Notes: generated by a model not told the origin, from the sequence alone. Shown: positions 8,941 through 17,412, counted from the first letter of the stretch. The stretch: 64,000 nucleotides of DNA from Pseudoramibacter fermentans (GCA_009493725.1 VOGB01000004.1:682001-746000), one strand, 5' to 3'. A program made the numbers and translations.

Positions 8941-9174
8941 ATGTTAAATTTAACTAAAGAAGAAAAAAAGATATTAAATACATTATTTAAAGATGTCCGT
9001 TATACCACTAGAAATCAGATGATTTATGTGCTGTATGCAGCAAAGCCGGAACCCACTACTCCAGATGCTAAGTACATCAACTTAGTTATTAATCCTTTAA
9101 TTAAAAAAATATACCACGCGGATCGAAAAGATATGGAAGAGGTCTTTGAAGCAATTCCCTTTGATGTGGATTAA
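8941..9174 (+). CDS. Small conserved-looking protein of unknown function
   Basis: A 77-residue soluble protein, MLNLTKEEKKILNTLF..., with no recognised domain. It is lysine-rich and probably helical with an aspartate/glutamate-rich end. GGAG lies 11 bases before the ATG, a rather long spacing, and a strong terminator follows the stop, which supports a real gene. It follows the ABC-F gene on the same strand after a 70-nt gap and may share its transcript. Codon use resembles its neighbours. I cannot assign a function. Confidence 0.65.
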   Translation: MLNLTKEEKKILNTLFKDVRYTTRNQMIYVLYAAKPEPTTPDAKYINLVINPLIKKIYHADRKDMEEVFEAIPFDVD

Positions 9175-9192
9175 AATTTCATTCAATACGTA

Positions 9193-9236
9193 TTAAAAGC
9201 TGCTATTGTAATAATTTGCAATAGCAGCTTTTTTAT
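9193..9236. terminator. Bidirectional terminator between the 77-aa gene and trmL
   Basis: AAAAGCTGCTATTG and CAATAGCAGCTTTT form a perfect 14-bp stem. Six T residues follow on the plus strand and a shorter T run on the minus strand. Confidence 0.88.
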
Positions 9237-9704
9237 TTAAACTAAATCAAAAAAGTGATTTTGCCGTAATGCTTCGTACAAAACGATATTGACAGAATTT
9301 GCTAGATTCAGTGATCTGGCTTCAGGATGATCCCGCATCGGTATTCTAAATCGCCTATCATAAAAGCGCTTATGAATGTCATCTGGCAATCCAGCCGTTT
9401 CTCTTCCAAACATAAGGAAATCGTTATCGTGAAATTTTATATCCGCATAATTTTTTGTTGCATGAGTTGTTAAAATATATGGCTGTGGATAATTATTTTT
9501 TTCTAAAAATGTCTCAAAATCAACATATACTGAAATATCAACTAAGTTCCAATAATCCAAGCCTGCTCTTTTTACAGCTTTATCACTAATTGAAAATCCA
9601 AGGGGTTCGATTAGATGCAGCTTTGTTTCTGTGAGCGCACAAGTCCTTGCTATATTGCCGGTATTTTGTGGAATTTCTGGTTCATAAAGAACAACATTTA
9701 ACAT
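9237..9704 (-). CDS. trmL: tRNA (cytidine(34)-2'-O)-methyltransferase
   Basis: A 155-residue SPOUT-fold methyltransferase of the TrmL/YibK type. It methylates the ribose of the wobble base in tRNA-Leu isoacceptors using S-adenosylmethionine. The family start LYEPEIPQNTGNIARTC (about 6-22) is present, as are the knot motifs MFGRETAGLP (about 108-117) and IPMRDHPEARSLNLANS with its conserved RSLN element. Length matches the family (about 150-160). It lies downstream of a two-component system, 29 nt after the kinase stop, and may be read through from it. A terminator follows. Confidence 0.93.
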   Translation of the reverse strand: MLNVVLYEPEIPQNTGNIARTCALTETKLHLIEPLGFSISDKAVKRAGLDYWNLVDISVYVDFETFLEKNNYPQPYILTTHATKNYADIKFHDNDFLMFGRETAGLPDDIHKRFYDRRFRIPMRDHPEARSLNLANSVNIVLYEALRQNHFFDLV

Positions 9705-9732
9705 AATAATAAAATAGCCTTTCTATCGATCA

Positions 9733-10974
9733 CTACAATGCGTATTTTGGAAGAATAATTGTAAATGTACTTCCCTTCCCCAATTCAGAATCTATTGTTA
9801 TTTTTCCGCCATGCTGCTTGACTATTAAATCGCAAATATTTAATCCCAAGCCAAAACCACCCTGTTCTCGGTGCCTGGCATCGTCAACTCGATAAAAGCG
9901 TTCAAAAATTTTCTTTTTGTCTTCCTCAGACAAGCCCACGCCAGTATCTGTCACTGCAATTTGAATAGAGCGCATGGCTGCTGTCAATTTAATCGATACC
10001 GTTCCTGGCGCAGTCGTATACTTTATAGCGTTATCGACTAAAATCCGTATGGCTTGTTTAAGCTTGTCTTCATCGCCTTTATATTCAATGTCTTGCTGGA
10101 TATCGCTTTTTAATGTAATTTTCTGCTGATTTGCAAAATCAAACATTAAATCGTACACTTCCGCACATAATGCACTCAAATCAAACACTTTTTTATTAAA
10201 TACAAGTCGATTATTGTCCGCCTGTGCAATGGTCAGTAAATTTGAGATCAATTTTGACATGGTCTCACTTTCGGATGCAATATTATTAAGCCAATGGATA
10301 TTTTCAGATAATACTTCATCTTCCTTCATCCGCAGCACTTCAATGTTTGTTTGAATTACCGTTAAAGGTGTCCGCAATTCGTGAGAAGCATCAGCAATAA
10401 ATTTTTTCTGATTTTCGTAGGATTTTTTAACAGGCTGAAGCGATTTTCCAGCTAAAAAATAACTGATAGGAATTAATATTAAAATCCCTGCGGAGCCAAA
10501 AAACAACAAAATAACAAATACGGTCTGCGTAAAATTTTGTTCATTGCTGATTTGTTGGAAAATTTGCAGCGTTTTGACTTCATTATCTTTCTTAAATCGT
10601 TTTGAATAAACACGATATGTAATATGATTAGTTTCAAACGTACGAAATGTTTTATTAAACTTCGTGTCTTGAAGAAGTTCATGCCCTCTGAGTATCAGAG
10701 AATCGTTAAAAACTTTCATATGTTCAGAATGATGATCTCCATCCCATAGTATAAACTCATAATTGCTGGCACGACCATCATAATTCGTGTTTTTTCTTGT
10801 TTCGTATTTTTCGCTGTTAATAATATTCTGGGCTGTTTGGACTAAAAAACGTTCACTGAAATTAACATACGTCCATCTCCACATAAACATGAGAAGTGCA
10901 ATAAAAAAAACTAAAAAGACAATTAAAATTAATATATTAAAAAGCGTGATCTGCTTTTTAATTTCTCTAAACAT
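9733..10974 (-). CDS. Sensor histidine kinase of a two-component system
   Basis: A 413-residue membrane histidine kinase. Two transmembrane helices (about 13-32 and 151-174) frame an extracellular domain of about 115 residues with no recognised fold. The dimerisation domain carries the phospho-acceptor H198 in FIADASHELRTPLT. The ATPase domain has the N box (DNAIKYT), G1 (DTGVGLS) and G2 (GFGLGLNI). It starts 20 nt after its response regulator with a GGAGA site, so the two are one operon. The signal is unknown. The small extracytoplasmic domain suggests an envelope or ion signal, but that is inference. Confidence 0.93.
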   Translation of the reverse strand: MFREIKKQITLFNILILIVFLVFFIALLMFMWRWTYVNFSERFLVQTAQNIINSEKYETRKNTNYDGRASNYEFILWDGDHHSEHMKVFNDSLILRGHELLQDTKFNKTFRTFETNHITYRVYSKRFKKDNEVKTLQIFQQISNEQNFTQTVFVILLFFGSAGILILIPISYFLAGKSLQPVKKSYENQKKFIADASHELRTPLTVIQTNIEVLRMKEDEVLSENIHWLNNIASESETMSKLISNLLTIAQADNNRLVFNKKVFDLSALCAEVYDLMFDFANQQKITLKSDIQQDIEYKGDEDKLKQAIRILVDNAIKYTTAPGTVSIKLTAAMRSIQIAVTDTGVGLSEEDKKKIFERFYRVDDARHREQGGFGLGLNICDLIVKQHGGKITIDSELGKGSTFTIILPKYAL

Positions 10975-10994
10975 TGACGTCTCCTACAGCCTTA

Positions 10995-11663
10995 TTAACG
11001 CTTGCCCATCGTATATCCAACGCCTCGAATGGTGTCAATTTTTACATTTGTATCCGCCAATTTCTTTCTCAAGTTATGGACATAAATTTCGATGTTATTT
11101 TCATTCACTTCTTTATCAAATCCCCAGACACGGTCTAAAATTTGTTCTCTCGTGAAAACTTGATTTGGACGTTTGATCAGCATTTCCAAAATTTTTGATT
11201 CTTTTACAGATAATTTGTATTCATTTGATTTCGTAATCAAAGTATTTTTCTTTGTATTAAACGAAACATCTTCGAAATCAATGCATTCCCCTTTTATTTC
11301 ATTGTCAGGTCTTCTGCTCAAAGCACGAATTCTTGCAAAAAGTTCCTTTGCAGAAAAAGGTTTGACCAAATAATCATCTGCGCCTAAATCAAGACCCTTG
11401 ACTTTATCATCAACAGTGCCTTTTGCTGTCAACAGCAAAATAGGTGTTGTAATGTCATGATCTCGCACATCTTTTAATATTTCCAAACCATTTTTTCCGG
11501 GCAGCATGATGTCTAAAACGATCACATCATAAATCGGATTTAATGCAAAGAGGAGCCCTTCTTCGCCGTCATTTGCAATGTCACAATCTATATTTTGGAT
11601 TCGACACAATTCTTTTAATGCATCTGTTATTTTCTTTTCATCTTCTATAAATAAAATTCGCAT
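10995..11663 (-). CDS. Response regulator, OmpR/PhoB family
   Basis: A 222-residue DNA-binding response regulator. The receiver domain has the acidic pair in FIEDE (5-9), phospho-acceptor D51 in VIVLDIMLPGKNG, and the conserved lysine in LVKPFSAKE (about 101). The C-terminal winged helix shows the OmpR signature VWGFDKEVNENNIEIYVHNL and IRGVGYTM. ATG at 11663 follows GAGGTG by seven bases; the upstream ATG at 11681 has no site and is rejected. It heads the operon with the kinase. A direct repeat beside its -10 box suggests it controls its own promoter. Confidence 0.94.
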   Translation of the reverse strand: MRILFIEDEKKITDALKELCRIQNIDCDIANDGEEGLLFALNPIYDVIVLDIMLPGKNGLEILKDVRDHDITTPILLLTAKGTVDDKVKGLDLGADDYLVKPFSAKELFARIRALSRRPDNEIKGECIDFEDVSFNTKKNTLITKSNEYKLSVKESKILEMLIKRPNQVFTREQILDRVWGFDKEVNENNIEIYVHNLRKKLADTNVKIDTIRGVGYTMGKR

Positions 11664-11692
11664 TATAATCACCTCATACAATTTTATGAACG

Positions 11693-11719
11693 ATTATATC
11701 TATTCTGTCTTAATTCTGT
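11693..11719 (-). promoter_or_regulatory. Two-component promoter with 11-bp-spaced direct repeat
   Basis: On the minus strand a TATAAT box (11693-11698) has no good -35. In its place lie two direct copies of ACAGAAT (11713-11719 and 11702-11708), spaced 11 bp apart. Such helical-turn-spaced repeats are typical binding sites for OmpR-family regulators. The regulator assignment is inference. Confidence 0.6.
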
Positions 11720-11780
11720 TTGAATGGATAATACACATTTTTTATCTAATCCGTTGCCCTATCAATCTTTCTTACATACA

Positions 11781-11811
11781 TAAAAAAGCCAGCAGATTAT
11801 TCTGCTGGCGT
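11781..11811 (-). terminator. Terminator of ppdK
   Basis: On the minus strand GCCAGCAGA, a short loop and TCTGCTGGC form a stem followed by six T residues, just after the ppdK stop. Confidence 0.9.
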
Positions 11812-11832
11812 AAAACGAAGTTTCAATCAAAA

Positions 11833-14463
11833 TTATGCATTCTGTTTAATTGCTGCTTGTGCTGCGGCAAGTCTTGCAATTGGAACTCTAAACGGTGAGC
11901 AAGAAACATAATCCAGACCTAATGAATTACAGAATTCAACAGATGTCGGGTCGCCGCCGTGTTCGCCGCAAATACCGCAATGGAGATCAGCGCGAGTTTC
12001 TTTACCTTTTTTGACTGCCATCTTCATCAGCTGACCAACACCATCTTGATCGAGTCTTGAGAATGGGTCATTTTCATAAATCTTATGGTCATAATATGAA
12101 CTCAGGAATTTACCCGCGTCATCACGTGAGAACCCAAATGTCATCTGAGTCAAGTCATTGGTCCCGAAGCAGAAGAATTCAGCTTCTTTTGCAATTTCGT
12201 CAGCAGTTAAGCAGGCACGCGGAATTTCAATCATTGTCCCAACCTTATACTGCATGTCAGAACCGGCTGCCTTTAATTCAGCATCTGCTGTCTTAACGAC
12301 AATATCTTTGACGAATTTCATTTCTTTGACTTCGCCGACCAAAGGAATCATGATTTCCGGAACAATTGTCCATTCCGGATGTGCTTTCTGAACATTCAAT
12401 GCCGCACGGATGACTGCTTTTGTTTGCATGACACCAATTTCTGGATATGTAACTGTCAGACGGCATCCACGGTGGCCCATCATTGGGTTGAATTCGTGTA
12501 AACTGCTGATGATCGCTTTGATCTGTTCAACGGTTTTGCCCTTTGCGTCCGCAACCTTTTGAATTTCTTCTTCTGTTGTCGGAACAAATTCATGCAATGG
12601 TGGATCTAAGAAACGAATGGTTACTGGACGGCCAGCCAAAGTTTCGAATAATTTTTCAAAGTCACCCTGCTGCAGCGGCAGAATCTTATCAAGAGCTTCT
12701 TCTCTTTCTTCAACAGTATCAGAGCAAATCATTTCTCTAAATGCATCGATACGATCGCCCTGGAAGAACATATGTTCAGTACGGCAGAGACCAATACCTT
12801 CTGCACCTAATTCAACAGCCTTTGCTGCATCTTCAGGTGTATCCGCATTAGTTCTAACCTGCATGGTTCTAAATTCATCTGCCCATTCCATAATGGTAGC
12901 AAAATCTTCATCATCGATAGAACCTTCTTGAACATCTAACGGTCCATCGTAGATATTCCCTGTCGAGCCGTCGAAAGAAATCACATCGCCTTCTGAGTAG
13001 GTGTGGCCACCCAACTTAAATGTGCGATTAGCTTCATCCATTTCAATTGCAGAGCATCCTGCGACACAGCAGCTGCCCATACCACGAGCAACAACAGCAG
13101 CGTGAGATGTCATACCGCCGCGAGCGGTCAGGATCCCTTGTGCAGCCTTCATCCCTTCGATGTCTTCCGGTGAAGTTTCGAGGCGGACCAAAACAACCTT
13201 TTCGCCATCAGCAGCTGCTTCTTTAGCATCTTCTGCAGTAAAGACGATTTTACCACTTGCAGCACCAGGTGCAGCTGGGAGGCCTTTACCAATCAGTTCT
13301 GCTTTATCTAATTCAGACTTAACGAATGAACCGTGGAGCAAGGTATCCAGGTTTCTCGGTTCAACGTCGAGGACAGCCTTTTTCTTATCGATTTTGCCTT
13401 CTTTAACTAAGTCATTGGCAATCTTCAAAGCGGCTTTTGCTGTTCTCTTACCGTTACGGGTCTGGAGCATAAATAATTTACCTTCTTCAATGGTAAATTC
13501 CATGTCCTGCATATCACGGTAATGATCTTCCAGCGTATTTGCAATGCTGAGAAGCTGATCATAGATTTTTGGCAATTTTTCTTTGATTGCATCAATCTTC
13601 ATTGGTGTACGAACACCAGCAACAACGTCTTCGCCTTGTGCGTTCATCAAAACTTCGGCGTAGAATTTGTTTTCCCCTGTTGCAGGATCTCGCGTAAAGG
13701 CAACACCTGAACCGGAAGATTCACCCATGTTACCAAAGACCATTTCCTGAACGTTTACAGCGGTCCCCCATGAATATGGAATATCGTTGTCGCGGCGATA
13801 GACATTAGCTCTCGGATTATCCCATGAACGGAATACGGCTTTGACCGCTTCAATTAATTGTGTTTCTGGATCTTCTGGGAAATCTTGTCCAAGCTGTTTT
13901 TTGTATTCAGCCTTGAACTGGTTTGCGAGTTCTTTCAGATCGTCAGCATTCAAGTCGACATCCTGTTTGACACCGCGATCTGCCTTCATTTTATCGATCA
14001 GGGTTTCGAAGTATTTCTTCCCAACTTCCATAACCACGTCTGAGAACATCTGAATAAATCTTCTATAGCAGTCCCATGCCCAACGTGGATTTCCCGATTT
14101 TGCTGCAATCGCTTCTACAACATCTTCGTTCAGCCCTAAGTTTAAGATGGTATCCATCATCCCAGGCATTGATGCTCTCGCACCTGAACGAACAGAAACC
14201 AATAATGGATTTTCCTTATCACCGAATTTCTTGCCGGTAATTTCTTCCAGCTTCTTCATATAATCTTTGATTTGTCCGATGATTTCATCATTGATTTGTT
14301 TACCATCTTCATAATACTGTGTACATGCTTCTGTCGTGATTGTAAATCCCTGTGGAACCGGCAGACCTAAATTAGTCATTTCTGCAAGGTTTGCGCCTTT
14401 ACCACCGAGAAGTTCACGCATGTTAGCATTACCTTCGGTAAATAAATACACCCATTTACTCAT
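11833..14463 (-). CDS. ppdK: Pyruvate, phosphate dikinase
   Basis: An 876-residue dikinase, the length of the Clostridium symbiosum enzyme (874 aa). It interconverts pyruvate, ATP and phosphate with phosphoenolpyruvate, AMP and pyrophosphate, working in gluconeogenesis or in PPi-linked glycolysis. The N-terminal nucleotide domain starts with LLGGKGANLAEM. The swivelling domain carries the phosphohistidine in GGMTSHAAVVARGMG (about residue 453). The C-terminal PEP domain ends with the catalytic cysteine in HCGICGEHGGDP (about residue 830). The AGGAGGT site is ideal. It is a single-gene unit with a TATACT box at 14526-14531 and a terminator. No regulatory kinase gene is adjacent. Confidence 0.97.
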   Translation of the reverse strand: MSKWVYLFTEGNANMRELLGGKGANLAEMTNLGLPVPQGFTITTEACTQYYEDGKQINDEIIGQIKDYMKKLEEITGKKFGDKENPLLVSVRSGARASMPGMMDTILNLGLNEDVVEAIAAKSGNPRWAWDCYRRFIQMFSDVVMEVGKKYFETLIDKMKADRGVKQDVDLNADDLKELANQFKAEYKKQLGQDFPEDPETQLIEAVKAVFRSWDNPRANVYRRDNDIPYSWGTAVNVQEMVFGNMGESSGSGVAFTRDPATGENKFYAEVLMNAQGEDVVAGVRTPMKIDAIKEKLPKIYDQLLSIANTLEDHYRDMQDMEFTIEEGKLFMLQTRNGKRTAKAALKIANDLVKEGKIDKKKAVLDVEPRNLDTLLHGSFVKSELDKAELIGKGLPAAPGAASGKIVFTAEDAKEAAADGEKVVLVRLETSPEDIEGMKAAQGILTARGGMTSHAAVVARGMGSCCVAGCSAIEMDEANRTFKLGGHTYSEGDVISFDGSTGNIYDGPLDVQEGSIDDEDFATIMEWADEFRTMQVRTNADTPEDAAKAVELGAEGIGLCRTEHMFFQGDRIDAFREMICSDTVEEREEALDKILPLQQGDFEKLFETLAGRPVTIRFLDPPLHEFVPTTEEEIQKVADAKGKTVEQIKAIISSLHEFNPMMGHRGCRLTVTYPEIGVMQTKAVIRAALNVQKAHPEWTIVPEIMIPLVGEVKEMKFVKDIVVKTADAELKAAGSDMQYKVGTMIEIPRACLTADEIAKEAEFFCFGTNDLTQMTFGFSRDDAGKFLSSYYDHKIYENDPFSRLDQDGVGQLMKMAVKKGKETRADLHCGICGEHGGDPTSVEFCNSLGLDYVSCSPFRVPIARLAAAQAAIKQNA

Positions 14464-14525
14464 AAATTAACCTCCTAAATCCTAATCGTGATTAACTCAT
14501 ATAAGGTTTAAATTTTCTAGACATT

Positions 14526-14531
14526 AGTATA
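14526..14531 (-). promoter_or_regulatory. Probable ppdK -10 element
   Basis: TATACT on the minus strand lies about 65 nt before the ppdK start, preceded by a long T/A-rich tract with only a weak -35. The gap holds nothing else recognisable. Confidence 0.45.
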
Positions 14532-14582
14532 CCATTAAATTTTTTGAAAAAAAACCAAAATATGGAAAAAATAAACATGTAT

Positions 14583-15428
14583 TTATATTTTTTGAGAAAA
14601 CCAGTCTTTTCCGTTATAAACCATCACTGTATCTTGCCCATTTTGGGATAAATAGCGAAGTGATTCGTTGATTAAAAAATCCATCGCTTCTGGGCAATGT
14701 GCGTCTGTATTGACGGTTAGCGGAATGTGCATTTGAATCGCTTCTTTCAAAATGGCTTCGCTCGGATACATACAGCGCATACCGTATCGAAAGGCGCCTC
14801 CAGTATTTATTTCTAATATAGATCCAGCCTTTTTTATTTTTTCTAATGCATGATGCCATGCGGTTTGATACCATTCTGCTGATTCATCAAAAAAGTAAGA
14901 CTCTTTATTGTTCTTTTTGATGATATCGATGTGTCCGATAATATCGGGATGGAGACTCTCTGCCATTTCACCGATTCCCTCGTAATACTGACAAACGGCT
15001 TTTTTGCTGTCTCCACCATAGAGTTGATCGATTCCCCTTTTTAAACTTTCCTTCGTATCATCTATATATGCGACTTCTCCGTCATTAATTACGCCCAGAC
15101 AATGAATGCTACCTATCCAATAATCCAATTTTTTTAAATAATTTTTGCATAACGGTGAAAGATCATGACTTGCCAAATAATAATCAATTTCTAAGCCCTT
15201 ATAAACCTTTATTTGCGTCTGATATTTTTTGATAACTCGTTCTAATTCATTGAAATATTGCGGCAATGCGTTCTCAGGCATCGTCCAATCATTTTGATAC
15301 TTTAACGGTGCGTGACTAGAAATACCAATATTATCAAAATCTCTAGAAATAGCAGCTTGAACCATCTCTTCAATTGAATTTTTTCCGTCACAATAATTTG
15401 TGTGAATGTGATAATTTGTCTTTTTCAT
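14583..15428 (-). CDS. hisK: Histidinol-phosphatase, PHP family
   Basis: A 281-residue metal-dependent phosphoesterase of the PHP superfamily, HisK type. The family removes phosphate from histidinol phosphate in histidine synthesis. Metal-ligand motifs are H7/H9 in NYHIHTNYCDG, SSHAPL (about 37-42), IGHIDI, and the C-terminal NTDAHCPE. No other histidine genes are near, so the substrate is inferred from family only and another phosphoester is possible. It lies behind the amino-acid ABC transporter but after a terminator-like hairpin. The ribosome binding site is weak. Confidence 0.8.
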   Translation of the reverse strand: MKKTNYHIHTNYCDGKNSIEEMVQAAISRDFDNIGISSHAPLKYQNDWTMPENALPQYFNELERVIKKYQTQIKVYKGLEIDYYLASHDLSPLCKNYLKKLDYWIGSIHCLGVINDGEVAYIDDTKESLKRGIDQLYGGDSKKAVCQYYEGIGEMAESLHPDIIGHIDIIKKNNKESYFFDESAEWYQTAWHHALEKIKKAGSILEINTGGAFRYGMRCMYPSEAILKEAIQMHIPLTVNTDAHCPEAMDFLINESLRYLSQNGQDTVMVYNGKDWFSQKI

Positions 15429-15445
15429 TTTCTATTTCACTAAAA

Positions 15446-15490
15446 AAGACTATCTCCTTTCAATTAAATTTATAAAGAAGACAGTCTTAA
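15446..15490 (-). terminator. Terminator between the ABC transporter and hisK
   Basis: On the minus strand AAGACTGTCTTCTT and AAGGAGATAGTCTT form an imperfect stem around a loop, followed by six T residues. Confidence 0.7.
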
Positions 15491-15506
15491 TTTGTTTGAA
15501 TAAAGC

Positions 15507-16292
15507 TTACAAAATTTTTTTCAAAAAGCTCTGCGTTCTTTCTTCTTGCGGATGGTCAATCACCTGTTCAGGTGTCCCTTCTTCGCAGATGACGCCATTG
15601 TCCATAAAAATAACACGATCTGCCACTTCACGCGCGAATCCAATTTCATGCGTCACGATGATCATCGTCATTCCATCGTCGGCAAGCTGACGCATAGTTC
15701 CTAAGACATCTCCAACTAGTTCCGGGTCTAAAGCTGAAGTCGGTTCATCAAACAGCATGATTTTAGGATTCATGGCCAATGCTCTTGCAATGGCGACGCG
15801 CTGCTGCTGACCACCAGACAGGCGGACTGGATATTCGTAAGCCCGATCTTTTAAACCGACCATATCCAGCAGTTCAAGCCCACGTTTTGTGATCTCTTCT
15901 TTATTTGCCTTTAAAACCGTAATCGGCGCAACTGTTACATTTTCGATAACATTTAAATGCGGAAACAGATTGAAATTTTGAAATACCATTCCCAAATCGC
16001 AGCGAAGCTGCTGAAGACGATCTGCATTGATGTGATTAATCGTTTTGTTATTCTTGCGCTTATCCATCAATTCGCCTTCAATGTATATTTCACCATCGGT
16101 AATGCGTTCAAGCTGATTTAAACAGCGCAGCATAGTACTTTTCCCAGAGCCGGATGGTCCGAGAATACATACAACTTCGCCACGATTGACTTTAAAGTTA
16201 ACACCTTTTAAGACTTTTAAATCGCCGAAATATTTCGTAATATTACGAACTTCGACCATCGTTTCACTATTGGTTTGATTTGTTGTAGCCAT
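15507..16292 (-). CDS. glnQ: Polar amino-acid ABC transporter, ATP-binding subunit
   Basis: A 261-residue ATPase of the GlnQ/HisP type that powers import of polar amino acids. Walker A GPSGSGKST is at 45-53, the signature LSGGQQQRVAIARALAM is central, and Walker B is IMLFDEPTSALD, followed by the switch histidine in VTHEIGFA. The ATG lies a few bases after the permease stop, with GAGGTAAG as its site, so the two are translated from one message. No substrate-binding protein gene is adjacent, so the substrate is uncertain; glnQ is a family label. Confidence 0.92.
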   Translation of the reverse strand: MATTNQTNSETMVEVRNITKYFGDLKVLKGVNFKVNRGEVVCILGPSGSGKSTMLRCLNQLERITDGEIYIEGELMDKRKNNKTINHINADRLQQLRCDLGMVFQNFNLFPHLNVIENVTVAPITVLKANKEEITKRGLELLDMVGLKDRAYEYPVRLSGGQQQRVAIARALAMNPKIMLFDEPTSALDPELVGDVLGTMRQLADDGMTMIIVTHEIGFAREVADRVIFMDNGVICEEGTPEQVIDHPQEERTQSFLKKIL

Positions 16293-16295
16293 CTC

Positions 16296-16961
16296 TTACC
16301 TCTTTTCATACGCGCCGAAACGTTTTTCCAGATGGTCGAAAAGCACCTGCAGAATTGTCGTTAAGAACAAGTATATTGCCGCCGCATATAAATAATAGAC
16401 CCAATTCCCTGTTGACGTGGCCATTGTTTTAACTGTTCTCAAAACATCAAAAAGAGCAATCGTTGAAACCAATGACGTATCTTTCAATAACATGATCAAT
16501 TCGTTACCCAGCGGTGCCACAAGGCGTTTGAACGTCTGTGGGATGATGATTTTCCGCATTGCTTGATGATAGTTCATCCCAAGAGCCTTTGCCGCCTCCA
16601 TTTGCCCTTCTGGAATAGATTCTATCGCTGCACGAATAATTTCTGCCATATATGCGGTTGAATTCAGAGAAAATGTAATAAAAGCGCACAGCATCGGATC
16701 TACAACCAATGTACTTCCCGTTACATTTAAATAAATGATTGGAACTGCAAAATAAATCATAAATAGCTGCAGCAGCAATGGTGTTCCACGGAAAAACCAA
16801 ACGTAAAACCATGTGATTGCTTTTGCAACTTTGTTGTGGGAAATACGTCCTAACGCAACAATGATACCTAATACCACACCAAAGAAAAGTGCGACCAAGG
16901 CAATTTCAATGGTCAAAATTGTGCCATGAAAAATTTCCCATCCTTGAGCTGAAGTTAACAA
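16296..16961 (-). CDS. Polar amino-acid ABC transporter, permease subunit
   Basis: A 221-residue inner-membrane permease of the His/Glu/Gln/Arg family. It has about five hydrophobic helices and the coupling loop EAAKALGMNYHQAM near residue 130, which docks on the ATPase. The start codon is TTG at 16961, six bases after GAGGAG; no ATG lies in a suitable place. It is first in the two-gene operon and has a perfect promoter 50 nt upstream. A solute-binding protein, normally required, is missing here and must be encoded elsewhere. Confidence 0.92.
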   Translation of the reverse strand: MLTSAQGWEIFHGTILTIEIALVALFFGVVLGIIVALGRISHNKVAKAITWFYVWFFRGTPLLLQLFMIYFAVPIIYLNVTGSTLVVDPMLCAFITFSLNSTAYMAEIIRAAIESIPEGQMEAAKALGMNYHQAMRKIIIPQTFKRLVAPLGNELIMLLKDTSLVSTIALFDVLRTVKTMATSTGNWVYYLYAAAIYLFLTTILQVLFDHLEKRFGAYEKR

Positions 16962-17011
16962 ATAAAACTCCTCACTTCCTAATTAATTAAAAAACAATAA
17001 TGAACGGTATA

Positions 17012-17040
17012 ATTATACGATACACATTTTTGATTATCAA
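17012..17040 (-). promoter_or_regulatory. Promoter of the amino-acid ABC transporter
   Basis: On the minus strand TTGATA (17035-17040), 17 bp and TATAAT (17012-17017). Transcription would start about 45 nt before the permease. In the rest of the gene-free stretch 16962-17336 lie a small AAGAGC/GCTCTT hairpin (about 17056-17091), the mini-unit at 17164-17243 and the tRNA terminator. Confidence 0.8.
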
Positions 17041-17163
17041 CTTAAAATTTTATTATAAGAGCCGTATTTATGGTTAAATCCGCGCTCTTTATATCAAATA
17101 ACGCAATTGAATTATTTAAACATTATTATCACCTTATTCTCTAATTTTGTATCTCTAATATCT

Positions 17164-17214
17164 TTAAAAAAGAGACTGCCCTCTTGTGGAAGACAGCCTC
17201 TTTGCTAAAATCAT
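17164..17214 (-). CDS. Possible 16-residue mini-ORF overlapping a terminator
   Basis: ATG at 17214 follows AAGAAGGA by six bases and opens a 16-codon frame (MILAKRLSSTRGQSLF) that ends in TAA inside the T run of a strong terminator. An extended -10 box (TGTTATAAT, TATAAT at 17238-17243) lies about 24 nt upstream, giving a transcript of roughly 65 nt. It could be a leader peptide, a small RNA, or a chance frame in a terminator. It is upstream of the amino-acid transporter, which also has its own promoter. Existence of the unit is plausible; the peptide is speculative. Confidence 0.35.
   Translation of the reverse strand: MILAKRLSSTRGQSLF
17166..17203 (-). terminator. Strong terminator of a short transcript
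   Basis: On the minus strand AAGAGGCTGTCTTC, loop CACAA and GAGGGCAGTCTCTT pair over 14 positions including G-U pairs, followed by six T residues. It is a second terminator beyond the one ending the tRNA cluster. Confidence 0.85.
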
Positions 17215-17237
17215 TTTTTATCCTTCTTGTTTTTATA

Positions 17238-17243
17238 ATTATA
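17238..17243 (-). promoter_or_regulatory. Extended -10 box of the short unit
   Basis: TGTTATAAT on the minus strand fits an extended -10 element; no good -35 is seen. It lies between the tRNA-cluster terminator and the mini-ORF. Confidence 0.5.
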
Positions 17244-17290
17244 ACATAGGATTAAATATTTAGGACTATTTTTGAATAAACTTTTATAAA

Positions 17291-17328
17291 AAGAAAAAGC
17301 ACCGAATCTCTAAAAGAATTCGGTGCGA
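17291..17328 (-). terminator. Terminator of the five-tRNA cluster
   Basis: On the minus strand GCACCGAATTCT and AGATTCGGTGC form a stem followed by TTTTTCTTTTT, shortly after tRNA-Lys. Confidence 0.88.
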
Positions 17329-17336
17329 TTTTACAA

Positions 17337-17412
17337 TGGTGATCCATCGGGGATTTGAACCCCGGACACCCTGATTAAAAGTCAGATGCTCTACCAACTG
17401 AGCTAATGGATC
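17337..17412 (-). tRNA. tRNA-Lys (TTT)
   Basis: A 76-nt cloverleaf with acceptor GATCCAT/ATGGATC, anticodon loop CTTTTAA (anticodon TTT), T arm GGGGTTCAAATCCCC, and encoded CCA. It is last in a cluster of five. Confidence 0.97.

Noticed and set aside
10787..11155. A 122-codon plus-strand frame over the two-component genes
   Set aside because: Antisense to the kinase start and regulator end, both of which have strong family motifs.
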